Source: Saccopteryx bilineata | Taxonomy: Eukaryota > Chordata > Mammalia > Chiroptera > Emballonuridae | Assembly (NCBI RefSeq): GCF_036850765.1 | Contig: NC_089491.1 | Location: 93,218,740 to 93,282,739, forward strand | Direction of reading: 5' to 3' | Length of the DNA stretch: 64,000 nt | Part shown: one piece after another, positions 24,355 to 34,429 of the stretch | Layout: each line of letters opens with the position of its first letter | Numbering within the stretch: position 1 is the stretch's first letter | The notes under the pieces: generated by a model | What the model saw: only the letters and a program-made list of their open reading frames with translations | Told to the model about the DNA's origin: nothing | Databases searched by the model: none | Program-made: the position numbers and the translations under genes

Positions 24355-25213
24355 TCACATGTCAAAGATCTCTTTGTACACAACATTTCTTGTGTAGATC
24401 TTTCCATCATTTTTAAGCTCGCCTTGCAGAGGACCATCAATTATTTTTAATTTTATGTCTGTTCTTTCACGAACTCTTGAACAGGCAACATAGAGTTGAC
24501 CGTGTCCAAATGCAGGCTCAGGTAAAAAAAATGCCAACATGCTTAAGCGTTTGGCCCTGAGACTTATTGATGGTCATAGCAAAGGCAAGTTTTACAGGAA
24601 ATTGTCTATGTCTCCATTGAAACGGCAACCCTGTTTGAGATGGAGCCAAATCATTCTTGGAATGACATGTATTTCACCTTTAGAGGAGCCAGTCAAAGAC
24701 TTAGCTATTATGACATTATTTTTCAATTGGAGAACCTCTAGTCTTGTACCATTGCAAAGACCCCTTCTGGTGTTAAGATTTCTTAACAGCATAATAATTG
24801 CTCCAATCTTTAACCTCAATTTGTAAGGTGGAATGCCAGAAGGTGACAGACTATTTAAAAATTCCGTTGGAAAGTTGTTGGCACTTGCTTTATTATCAGC
24901 TACAACAGAATCAACACTTAAGTATGTCGTGTTTTTCCCTTCCATGATATTTAAGACATCATCATTTAGTTTGTCTACATCAGAATTTTTAGGACACAAT
25001 ATTGCCCTTTCACTAATTTCACTGATGTTTCCAGGCTGGATTTTATTACCAAAAACCCAATCCACTAAACTATCTTTGCATATCATTGACAAAGGAATCT
25101 CAACAACATCTTTACTCAATCCATTAGCATCAGAAAGAGTACCATTTCCAAGTTTTAAAAGCCATTCACTATATTCAGGTCATTTGACCTCATGTTCATT
25201 GTCAGTGGGAGTT
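24355..25213 (-). pseudogene. Helitron PIF1-type helicase, C-terminal part
   Basis: The minus strand encodes the last third of a Helitron RepHel helicase: 'EYSEWLLKLGNGTLSDANG' near 25120-25180, 'RLKIGAIIMLLRNLNTRRGL' near 24740-24820, then '[19 protein letters not shown]', the helicase motif VI region, near 24530-24590, and finally 'GHGQLYVACSRVRERTDI', ending at the TAA/TGA near 24355. A shift lies in the T-run at 24527-24534 and a stop near 25170. Helicase motifs I-IV and the HUH nuclease are absent, so no activity is expected. Confidence 0.9.
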
Positions 25214-25792
25214 TCTTAAATATGCAAAAGCAAACGAACTATTAATGGATCAAATGCTATCCATGTACTGTTTTCTATTTGGATGCTGATTAGTCAATAA
25301 TTTATTCAAGAGTGGTGGATAATTCTCAATTAGTGGAACTACAATGTTTCCGTACTTGCAACATTGAGAAAATCCTTTCTTGCCACGGTCAAATCGATTA
25401 GTTTCTAACTTGAAGTTTAAGGACTGACAGTGTTCACATTTAATATTCATGGCACCAGAGGAATGTTCAAAAATTAAAGTTTCTCTGTTTTAAACTGTTT
25501 TAATCCTTTTTGCGTTTTGGTCAGCATTACTCTGTCGTTTTTTTGCATTTCTCTCCTGCCTTTGTTCAAGGGACTCATTTTGTCGAAACAGGCTTTTTTG
25601 TCTTGCATCTGAGGCAAGCCTTGTTTCTCTATGCTCATCAGTCTCATTTTGCCGAGAAAGACGCATTTGCTCTGTGACTGAAGCAAGCCTTGTCTTTCTC
25701 TGCTCAGTGGTTTCTTTTTGTCGAGAAAGCCGTTTTTGTGCAGCTTTAGCTCATTTTCTCTCCTCTTCAGTGCTGTATTTTCTAGGATGCAT
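25214..25792 (-). pseudogene. Helitron RepHel N-terminal part
   Basis: Starts MHPRKYSTEEERK at 25792, followed by a TGA where one codon is expected. Two to three copies of a charged repeat come next (SRQNETDEHRETRLAS and variants, about 25560-25740). A TAA near 25490 precedes a cysteine-rich segment starting MNIKCEHCQSLNF (25450) with 'FSQCCKYGNIVVP', the N-terminal zinc-finger-like region of Helitron proteins. After a stop, 'SINSSFAFAYLRN' follows, and the frame then jumps at about 25213 into the helicase end. The junction marks a deletion of roughly 3 kb relative to an autonomous element; this size comes from the family's usual length. Confidence 0.87.
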
Positions 25793-25833
25793 TCTTAAAA
25801 GAAACTATGTTAAGATGTAGTTTTTATGTAAAA

Positions 25834-25977
25834 CAGATGATTGCCAATGCAAACAAATGTTCACCTTCCCCCTGACATGCTCAATTTGTGTTCAGCCTTA
25901 AATTGTTTCAAAAGCAGATGATTGCCAATGCAAACAAATGTTCACCTTCCCCTGACCCCCTCAATTTGCGTTCAGCC
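25834..25977 (-). repeat. 81-bp-spaced tandem duplication in the Helitron 5' region
   Basis: The block starting cagatgattgccaatgcaaa and ending gttcagcc occurs at 25834-25897 and again at about 25915-25977, with a few mismatches. It lies upstream of the RepHel start codon, where the transposon promoter would be. Confidence 0.9.
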
Positions 25978-27372
25978 GTGGCAACTTCACCCCATTGGCT
26001 AGTACAGTTACGCAAGCAACCAATAAGCTATCGGCGACAGACATTAAGCCACATATAATAAAGATTATATGTTTCAAGAAATTTGTCCATTTTATCTAGT
26101 TTGTCTAATTTTTTAGCATACAGTTCTTCATTTTATTTTCTTACTATCCTTTGTATTTCTGTTGTGTCCATTGTTACTTCATCCTCATTTCTAATTTTAT
26201 TTATTTGCATTCTGTTTTTTTTCTTTGTGAGTCTGGCTAAGGGTTCATCAATCTTGTTTATTATTTCAAAGAACCAGCTCTTGGGTTCATTGATTTTCTC
26301 TATATATTTTTTAGTTTCTATGTCATTTATTTCTGCTCTGATCTGTATTATTTCCTTCCTTCTACTTCCTCTAGGCTTTACTTGCTGTTCTTTTTCTAGT
26401 TCTTTTAGTTGCATGATTAAGGTTTTTTTTTTTTTTGGTGGGGGGGCTTTTTCTAGCTTCTTAAGGTATGCCTACAATGCTATGAAGTACCCTCTCTGGA
26501 CTGCTTTTGCTGTGTCCACAGATTTTGAGTTGTTGTATGCTCATTTTTAGTTGTTTCAAGGAATTTTTTAATTTCTTCCTTGATCTGATTGTTGATCCAG
26601 TCATTGTTTAATAACATGCTATTTAGTTTCTAAGTGTTTGAGTGTTTTTCAGTTTTCCTATTGTAGTTATTTCTAGTCTCATGCCATTGTGGTCAGAGAA
26701 GATGCTTGATATGGTTTCAATCTTCTTAAATTTGTTGAGACTTGTTTTATGCCCTAATATGTGGTCTATCCTAGAAAATGTACCATGAGGACTTGAAAAG
26801 AATGTATATTCTGCTGCTTTAGGGTAGAAAGTTCTGAAAATATCTGTTAAATTCAGTTGATCTAGTATATCCCTTAATTCTGTTCTTTCTTTATTAATTT
26901 TTCTTCTTGAGGATCTATTTCTTGATGTTAGTGGATTATAAAAATCCCCTATTTTATAGTATTTCTGTTCATCTCTGCCTTTATGTCCATTAAAATCTGC
27001 TTTATATATTTAGGTGCTCTTATATTAGATGCATATATATTTATAATGGTTATCTCTTCCTGTTGGATTGCTCCTTTTATCATTATGTAGTGACCTTCTT
27101 TATCCCTTACTATAGCCTTTGTTTCAAAGTCTATGTTGTCAGATATAAATATTACTACCCCAGCTTTTTTCCATTTCCATTTGCATAAAATATTGTTTTC
27201 TATCCTTTTACTTTCAGTCTATGTGCATCTTTTGTTTTGAGGTGTGTCTCTTGTAGACAGTATATGTACAGGTCTTGTTTTCTTATCCACACAGCTACCC
27301 TATGTCTTTTGATTGGAGCATTTATTACATTTACATTTAAGATTATTATTGATATGTAGTTGTTTTTTCCAT

Positions 27373-28716
27373 TTTCCTTTTTAAAATTATTTTCCTCTTT
27401 TACTATATTCTTTTCCCCCTTTGTTCTTTTTACAACAGAACTCTTAACATTTCTTGCAGCATTGGTTTGGTTGTAATGAATTCCTTGAGATATTTTTGTC
27501 TGGAAGGTTTTTATTTCTTCTTCAATTTTAAACGATAGTGTTGCTGAATAAAGAAGTCTTGGATGTAGGCTCTTGTTTTGCATTACTTTGAAAATGTCTT
27601 GCCATTCTCTCCTGGCTTCAAGTGTTTCTGTTGAGAAGCTGGATGTCATTCTTGGGGGTGTCCTTTGTAGGTGATAGCCTTTTTTCTCTAGTAGCTTTTA
27701 ATATTTTCTCTTTATCTCTTAGCTTTAGTATTTTAATTATGATGTGTCTTGGTGTATATTTTTATTTCTCATTAATGGAATTCTCTGTGCTTCTTGAACT
27801 TGTGTGACTTTTTTCTTCATCAATTTAGGGAAGTTTTCAGCTATGATTTTATTAAAGAAAGTCTATAACCCTTTTCTTTCTCTTCTTCTTCAGGAACCCC
27901 TATGATGTGAATGTTGTTTATCTTTAGATTGTCACAGAGCTCTCTTATAGTTTCCTCAGATTTTTTCAGTCTCTTTTCTTTTTCCTGCTCCATTTCTGTG
28001 CTTTCACTTAACTTGTCTTCTAAGTTGCTGATTTAATCTTCTGTTTTATCTAGCCTGCTTTTAATTCCTTCTACTGTAGTCTTCATTTATGATATTGTGT
28101 TTGTCATTTCTGTCTGGTTCTTCTTTATGATTTCTGTGTCTTTTTTGATGCTTTCAATTTCTTTACTGAAGTGTTCATTAAGTCCATCCATTATAGCTTT
28201 TTTATTTTTTATTATTTTTATTTTTCTGAAGCTGGAAATGGGGAGGCAGTCAGACAGACTCCCGCATGTGCCCGACCGGGATCCACCCAGCACGCCCACC
28301 AGGGGGCGATGCTCTGCCCATCTGGGTCATTGCTCTGTCACAACTAGAGCCACTCCTGGGGCAGAGACCAAGGAGCCATCCCCAGTGCCTGGGCCATCTT
28401 TGCTCCAATGGATCCTTGGCTGTAGGAGGGGAAGAGAGAGACAGAGAAGAAGGAGAGGGGGAGGGGTGGAGAAGCAATTGGGCGCCTCTCCTGTGTGCCC
28501 TGGCCAGGAATCAAACCCGGGACTTCCGCACACCAGGCCTACGCTCTACCACTGAGCCAACCGACCAGGGCCTATAGCTTTGAGATTTTTAAGCATCCTA
28601 AAAATCATTATGTTTTACACTGTATCAGATAATATGATTACTTCCAATTTATCCAAGACTTTATCAGAGGATTTATCTTGTTGGAGCATATGCCCTATGC
28701 TTCTTTGCCTACCCAT
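27373..28716 (-). pseudogene. L1-C ORF1, broken, stop lost before ORF2
   Basis: Minus-strand ATG at 28716 (MGRQRS...). The coiled-coil part is interrupted by a SINE at 28201-28572. Then come the RRM-like segment and the C-terminal domain ('SFSTETLEARREWQDIFKV' near 27595-27645). The TAA that ends ORF1 in L1-B just before the ORF2 ATG is mutated here. ORF1 therefore reads on into ORF2 in one frame for about 150 codons (27200-27649). ORF1p is the L1 RNA-binding protein. Confidence 0.82.
28201..28572 (-). mobile_element. Ves-like SINE, type A, full length, inside L1-C ORF1
   Basis: Minus-strand head GGCCCTGGTCGGTTGGCTCA, B-box-like GGTTTGATTCC, body and A-rich tail. The duplication is tatagcttt at 28192-28200 and 28573-28581, perfect. 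Open frames of over 100 codons across it arise from the SINE itself and are not genes. Confidence 0.93.
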
Positions 28717-29549
28717 TATTTTCTATGACTTGTAGTCTTCTTCCAGCTATGATATCCTTACCTAGTAGAGCCTCTTTGAAGTCTTGATTTGTTTGTTTTC
28801 TTCTCAGTTTTCTTAACACCAGTGGTTTTCTTGTTTAATGATCTCAGCAGGGGGTTATTTAGGGCTGTATCCAGGAATTCGGTTGGTGTAACCTGAGACT
28901 CTGAAAGCCTGATCTGCCAGCTTCTCAGGGGCTGGGGTGTTTCTCCATTTCAGTAGGGAGAGGTGTATCTAAGATCTGTATGGAGACCGGAGTTACTGCC
29001 CCTCCTCCCCACTTCCTGTTTTTAGCTGTGCCTTGTTGCTCTGATTGGAGCTGGAGAGCTTTCTGTAGGTGGGTCACCTGGAACCTCTTTAGGCTTGTGC
29101 CTTTTTGAGGGTTCAACCCCTCCTCTAGCTATGGCCACCTTTACACTGGATGAGTCAGCTTCTCTTGTCATCCCATATATTTTTCTGCCCATCACCATCT
29201 GTCTCTCTCTCCCCCCTCTCAGCTCACTTCATTCCCAGGTCTCCGGGCAAGTGGCTGTGAGCTATATTCTCTGCTCTTCTCCTTGTAATAAGAGCCCTTC
29301 TGGGCTCTCAGTCTCAGCCCACCATCGATCCTGGAAGCAGGGGAGACCTAACATGCCTTGGCACTCCCTATTAGGCTTGGTTAGGCTTGGTGTGGCTTCT
29401 TCTTTGCTCCTTAGTGTTTGAGTCCTATTCTTTTAATCCAAAGTTGGTTTTTCACGATGATTGTTCCTAAATTATTTTGTAATCCAGTTTGGTGGTGTGA
29501 GCTGGGAGTCTGTGCATCTGCCTACTCCACTCCCATTATTGTTCTCTCC
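28717..29549 (-). promoter_or_regulatory. L1-C 5'UTR
   Basis: About 830 bp, much shorter than the 1.85 kb of L1-B, but sharing its first ~60 bp ('ggagtaggca', then 'actggattacaaaataattt' where L1-B has 'gtggattacaactaattttt'). Small open frames on both strands overlap and are not convincing genes. Promoter role is family knowledge. Confidence 0.7.
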
Positions 29550-32500
29550 AAAATTGATGAACCTTTAACCAGACTCATTAAGAAAAAAGGACTCAAATAA
29601 AATTAGAAATGAGAGAGGAGAAATAACAACTGACACAGCATAAATACAAAGAATTTTAAGAAAATACCATAAAGAACTGTATGCCATAAAATTGGACAAC
29701 CTAGGTGAAATGGACAAACTCCTTGAAACATATAATCTTTCAAATCAATTTGGAAAAATCAAAAAACCTAAACAGACCAATGACAACAAATGTGATCGAA
29801 ATATTTATCAAAAAACTCACAACAAACAAAAGCCCTGGGACACATGGCTTTATTTGCAAATTTTGCCAAATATTTAAAGAAGAACTAATGCTTATCCTTC
29901 TCAAGTTATTTCAAAAAATTCAAGGAAAGGGAAAACTTCCAAACTCCTCTTATGAGGCAAACATAATACTGATTCCAAAACCAGGCAAAGACACTACAAA
30001 GAAAGAAAACTATAGACCAATATCCCTGATAAACTTAGATGCTAAAATTTTCAACAAAACATTAGCAAATTGGATCCAGCAATACATGAAAAAAATCATA
30101 CATCATGATAAGGTGGGATTTATTCTAGGAAGACAAGGCTGATACAAATATTTGCAAATCAATCAATGTGATTCAACACATAAACAAAAGAAAGGATAAA
30201 AACCACATGGTAATATCCATAGATGCTGAAAAAGCATTTGATAAAGCCCAACACCCATTTATAATTAAAACTCTCAGAATGGTGGAGATATAGGGATCAT
30301 TGGATAAAAGCCATCTATGACAAACCCAAAGCCAACATCATAATCAGTGGGCAAAAATTAAAAGCAAAGCAATCCCCTTAAGATCGGCAACAAGGCAAGG
30401 GTGCCTCCTTTCACCACTCTTATTCAGCATAGTTCTGGTAATCCTAGCCATAGCAATCAGACAAGAAGAAGGGATAAAAAGCATCCAAATAGGAAAATAA
30501 CAAGTAAAACTATCATTATTTGCTGATAATATGATACTGCACATAGAAAACCCTAAAGTCTCTGTCAAAAACCTATAAATAAATTCAGCAAGGTGGTAGG
30601 ATAAAAAATCAATATTCAGAAATCAGTGTTCTTTTTATACACCAACAATGAGCTGTCTGAAGGAGAAATTAAGAAAACAATCCCCTTCACTGTTGCTACA
30701 ACAACAACAAAAAAGTACCTTGGAGTAAATTTAACCAAAGAGGTTAAAAAATTGTATTCAGAAAATTATAAAACATTATTAAAGGAAATCAAGGAAGATA
30801 CAAACAAGTGGAAGCATATACCATGTTCATGGATAGAAAGAATAAACATCATTAAAATGTCTATATTATCCAAAGCAATCTATAAATTCAATGTAGTTTC
30901 TATTAAAATACCAATGACATACTTCAAAGACATAGAACATATATTACAAAAATTTATATGGAACCAAGAAAAAACACGAATAACCTCAGCAATCCTAAAA
31001 AAAAGAAGAATAATGTTGGGAGGTATCACACTTCCTGATATCAAGTTATACTACAAGGCCATTGTTCTCAAAACAGCTTGGTACTGGCATAAGAACAGGC
31101 ATACAGATCAATGGAAAAGAACAGAGAACCCAGAAATAAACCTACACCGTTATGGACAATTGATATTTGACAAAAGAGGTAAGAGCATACAATGGAGTAA
31201 AGACAGACTCTTTAACTTATGGTGTTGGAAAAATTGGACATGTACTTGCAAAAAAATGAAACTGGATCACCAACTAACACCATTAACAAAAGTAAACTCA
31301 AAATGGATAAAAGACTTAAATGTAAGTTGTGAAACCATAAACATCTTGGAAGAAAACAGGCAGTAAACTCTCCAATATCTCTCGTAGCAATGTAGCAATA
31401 TTTTTGCTGACTTATCTCCACGGGCAAGTCAAATAAAGGTCAGGATGCAGAAATGGGATTATATCAAACTAAAAAGCTATTGCACTGCAAAAGACACCAT
31501 TAACAAAATAAAAAGACAACCCACACAATGGGAGAATATATTCGCCAATATGTCTGATAAGGGGTTAATAACAAAAATTTATAAAGAACTTCTAAAACTT
31601 CACACCAGGAAGATAAACAATCCAATCAAAAATAGGCAAAAGAAATGGATAGACACTTCTGGAAAGAGGACATACAGATGGCCAATAGGTATATGAAAAA
31701 GTGTTCAACATTACTAATCTTTAGAGAAATGCAAATTAAAACCACAATTTGATATTACCTTATACTTGTCAGAATGGTGCTCATTAACAAAACAATACAC
31801 AATAAGTGCTGGAGAGGGTGTGGAGAAAAGGGAACCCTCCTGCGCTGCTGGTGAATATGCAGACTAGTGCAGCCACTGTAAAAATACAGTATGTAGATTT
31901 CTCAAAAAATTAAAAATGGAACTGCCCTTTGACCCAGGTATTCCACTTTTAGGAATATATCCTATGAACATCAAATCAGTGATTCAAAAGAAGAAATTCA
32001 CCCTCATGTTATTTGCAGCATTGTTTATAATATTCAAGACCTAGAAACAGTCCAAGTGTCCATCAGTGGATGAGTGTATTAAAAAAATGGTGGTACATAT
32101 ACACAATGGAGTACTACGCAGCAGTGAGGAAAAAGAAAATCTTACCTTTCACGGCAACATGGATTTACCTGGAAACTATTATGGTAAGTGAAGTAAGCCA
32201 GTCAGAGAAAGAAAAACACCATATGACCTCATTTATTTGAGGAATCCTATGAACAATGTGAACTGAGCAACAGAACAGAGGCAGAGGCAGGATCAAAGGT
32301 ACCAGAGGAAAAGCGGTCAGAAGATATGTAGAAGAGGAGATGGGATCAGAGAAGGAAAAGAGATTAATGAAATTATATATACATAACACAACATTTTAGA
32401 GAACAGGACAGCAAATTCTGGGATGAAGAGGGGAAGACATTGGGGGGAGAGATGATGGGGGAGCTGAAGGGGATTAAGGAGGTGAAGGGAGATATATTTG

Positions 32501-32560
32501 ATGGGACACTTGAATCTATGTAAACAAATTAAAATCATATATTAAAAAATAGTATTATTA

Positions 32561-33095
32561 GATATATAAAATGTCTTAATATATGTTATTAATTCCTCAT
32601 TATTGATTAGCTATAGATTTACAAAAATAATGTTTATGAATAGCCAAATGTAGTACAGTGTTTAAGTGATTATTGTGCTCATGTTATGCTATCCTAACAA
32701 GGTAGAAATCATATGAGGTTGAATAAAAATTATTCAATTAGGTTCAGTCAAGGACTTAGTGGGGCAAGACTGTGCTTAATGCTTTAAGTCATTAAAAGTG
32801 TAATCTTTATAATGTTTCAGTGAGACAGGTGTTACTGAGCACAGATTTTATCTGTGTTGTCTAATACATTTTGTGGAGTCAGTAGCAAAACTGCTGTCCT
32901 TTTAATCCACTCTAACCCATAAAATCATTTAGGTAGACAAATCATATTCACAAACTATTCTTCTAAAAACAGCTCTTTTGTAAAACTGTTATTCCCATTT
33001 TTCACTTAATATATAAAGATTTTATGTTTTATGAAATTTGGTTTCAACAAAATAATTTTTACATTAACACAAAAACGTTCACTAATTCTAATTGT
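32561..33095. other. Unassigned AT-rich spacer
   Basis: No gene or repeat recognised. Confidence 0.5.
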
Positions 33096-33112
33096 CTACA
33101 TATTCTTTTTTT

Positions 33113-33140
33113 AAAATTTTCTATTTATTCATTTTAGAGA

Positions 33141-33181
<41 letters not shown>

Positions 33182-33330
33182 CAGTGGAGAGACAGAGAGA
33201 GAGAAGGGAGGGGAGGAGCTAGAAGCATCAACTCCCACATGTGCCCTGACCAGGCAAGCCCAGAGTTTCGAACCGGCGACCTCAGCATTTCCAGGTCGAC
33301 ACTCCATCCACTGTGCCACCACAGGTCAGG
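33113..33330 (-). mobile_element. Ves-like SINE, type B (first of a pair)
   Basis: Minus-strand head GCCTGACCTGTGGTGGCACA, body with AG-rich repeats on the plus strand and an A/T-rich tail. The target duplication is ctacatattcttttttt at 33096-33112 and 33331-33347. A second SINE of the same type starts within that right-hand copy. Confidence 0.92.
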
Positions 33331-33344
33331 CTACATATTCTTTT

Positions 33345-33542
33345 TTTTTTTTAATTTTTTTTTTTATTTATTCATTTTAGAAAGGAGAATGAGAGGGAGA
33401 GAGAAACAGAGAGAGAGAAGGGGGAGGAGCAGGAAGCATCAACTCCCATATGTGCCTTGACCAGGCAAGCCCAGGGTTTCGAACCGGCGACCTCAGCATT
33501 TCCAGGTCAACACTTTATCCACTGCGCCACCACAGGTCAGGC
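33345..33542 (-). mobile_element. Ves-like SINE, type B (second of a pair)
   Basis: Same orientation and type as its neighbour, but shorter in the AG-rich part and with a different head tail-off. Its duplication is caggctacatattctttt, at 33327-33344 and 33543-33560. The first four bases (cagg) come from the head of the neighbouring SINE, so this copy inserted second, into the existing duplication. Confidence 0.92.
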
Positions 33543-33560
33543 CAGGCTACATATTCTTTT

Positions 33561-34400
33561 ATATCACACCTCTTGTGTTGTATGACATTCTTAAAATATG
33601 ACAAAATGTCTAATCCAGAAACAGAGTAAAAAATATCATTACATAAAATCCAAAATATGAATTAAATTAAAAACTTTAATTGGACTTTCATCAAGTTAAA
33701 CTCAATATAATACAATTTCTCCTGTTTAAATAGATATTAATTTTAGTTAAATAAGAATCTAAATATTTTAATAGATCTATACATAATTATAACAAGTTCA
33801 ATGCTGACACTCCAAAACTCAAATAATAATTGTGTCACAGTATTTAATGTAAAAAATTATAGATTTTTAAAAATTCAGTGCTTTTTTTGTTATAACAAAA
33901 TTATTTTGTATATGAAATCGTGATAAATACCACTAACCATCAGGTAAATGACAAATAATCACTATGATTGCATTAAAGAGAAATGATTGAACAAAGGCAA
34001 TAACTGATATGGGTAAATTTGTTCAGAAGTTATATAAACAATATAGAAGAGAAATGGTCAGGCCATGGAATAGGGATCAATAAATAAAAGGTAGAAAATG
34101 AAATAAAATACAGGTATATTGGTAAAATGCTTAGAAATTGAGAATGAATTAGACATGAAAAATGAGAGCAAAGAAGACATCCAAACAGAGTCTTTAATTT
34201 AACTTTCACAATTATGTGGATGTTGTTGCCATTTATAAAATGGTACAGAAGACAATCCAGGTATAAAATAAATTATCATCCTTTTTTTTTTGTTTGCGTA
34301 GTTGTGTTTAAAGTGACATAGAAGCTTCCAAAAACAGATTTGAATGGGCATGTGTGGAGACTGCAAGTTAACAAAGATCCTCACAGTTTAAGATTTAAGC
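33561..34400. other. Unassigned AT-rich spacer
   Basis: Very AT-rich, no open frames of note and no repeat recognised. Confidence 0.5.
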
Positions 34401-34429
34401 CAAGAGGCTAAAGCTCTTCCCCACAAATC

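Larger units (their letters stand above)
24085..26064 (-). mobile_element. Helitron, internally deleted, non-autonomous (1980 bp)
   Basis: A rolling-circle DNA transposon on the minus strand. Its 5' end is TCTTTATTATATGTGG (starting at 26064) and its 3' end is CTAG (complement of 24085-24088). A hairpin, GGTCAT-5 nt-ATGACC, lies at 24099-24115, 10 bp inside the end, as usual for Helitrons. There is no target duplication and the insertion is between A and T. The same L1 sequence in L1-B (AACATATAA|TCTTTCAA, join after 29735) provides the empty site and confirms both ends. It carries remains of the Rep-helicase gene in two blocks, N-terminal and helicase C-terminal, with the Rep endonuclease and most helicase motifs deleted. 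Helitrons are rare in mammals and best known from vesper bats. Confidence 0.95.
21217..27372 (-). pseudogene. L1-C ORF2, broken
   Basis: ATG at 27372 (minus) with a 1-nt deletion right after it. 'LQETHLKTKDAHR' of the endonuclease follows near 27230. The central part ('ELEKEQQVKPRGSRRKEIIQI') lies at 26320-26410. The RT begins '[21 protein letters not shown]' near 23975-24045, with '[20 protein letters not shown]', '[15 protein letters not shown]' and a mutated 'FADY' (near 23300). The C-terminus includes '[20 protein letters not shown]' and ends near TGA at 21217-21219. The Helitron sits at 24085-26064 and a SINE at 22839-23190. The catalytic second aspartate is a tyrosine codon, and there are several shifts and stops. 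Confidence 0.88.
20977..29549 (-). mobile_element. LINE-1 element L1-C, full length, nested antisense in L1-B
   Basis: A complete L1 on the minus strand inserted in L1-B ORF2. The target duplication is aaaattgataaacc (20963-20976) and aaaattgatgaacc (29550-29563), one mismatch in 14. The poly-A end lies at 20977 (plus-strand T-run) and the 5' end at 29549. Its 5' start contains 'ggagtaggcagatgcacaga', close to the L1-B start, so both belong to related subfamilies. Excluding later insertions (Helitron 1980 bp, SINEs of 352 and 372 bp plus their duplications) it is about 5.85 kb. ORF1 and ORF2 are both broken. Confidence 0.92.
19858..32240 (+). pseudogene. L1-B ORF2, broken and split by L1-C
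   Basis: The start ATG at 19858 reads MAINNYISLITLKVN. The endonuclease domain follows (LQETHF near 19975, the ISSIFSDHNG motif near 20515-20545). The frame is interrupted at 20976 by the nested antisense L1-C and resumes at 29550. The RT region continues through '[16 protein letters not shown]', '[17 protein letters not shown]' (30003-30055), '[13 protein letters not shown]' (30222-30260) and a mutated 'FADN' in place of FADD (30520-30531). The C-terminal part includes 'WNQEKTRI' and '[10 protein letters not shown]'. TGA at 32238-32240 ends it. Loss of the second catalytic aspartate codon together with many stops makes it non-functional. Confidence 0.85.
17045..32540 (+). mobile_element. LINE-1 element L1-B, split by a nested L1
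   Basis: A nearly complete L1 of about 6.9 kb in its own right. It starts near GGGGTAGCAAGATGGTGATG, has a 5'UTR to 18889, ORF1 from 18890, ORF2 from 19858, and a 3'UTR with a G-rich tract and A-rich end near 32540. At 20976 its ORF2 stops in a 14-bp sequence that recurs at 29550-29563, and the coding sequence then resumes. The 8.6 kb between is the antisense L1-C. The ends are less certain than for L1-A: flanks near 17031-17044 and 32544-32560 are both A/T-rich with only partial similarity. It is the oldest of the three nested elements. Confidence 0.88.

Noticed and set aside
24833..25219. 128-codon plus-strand frame
   Set aside because: It is the antisense shadow of the Helitron helicase frame on the minus strand.
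33134..33190. CRISPR-like or satellite array in the GA-rich repeats
   Set aside because: Simple GA slippage within a SINE; no spacers, and the host is a vertebrate.
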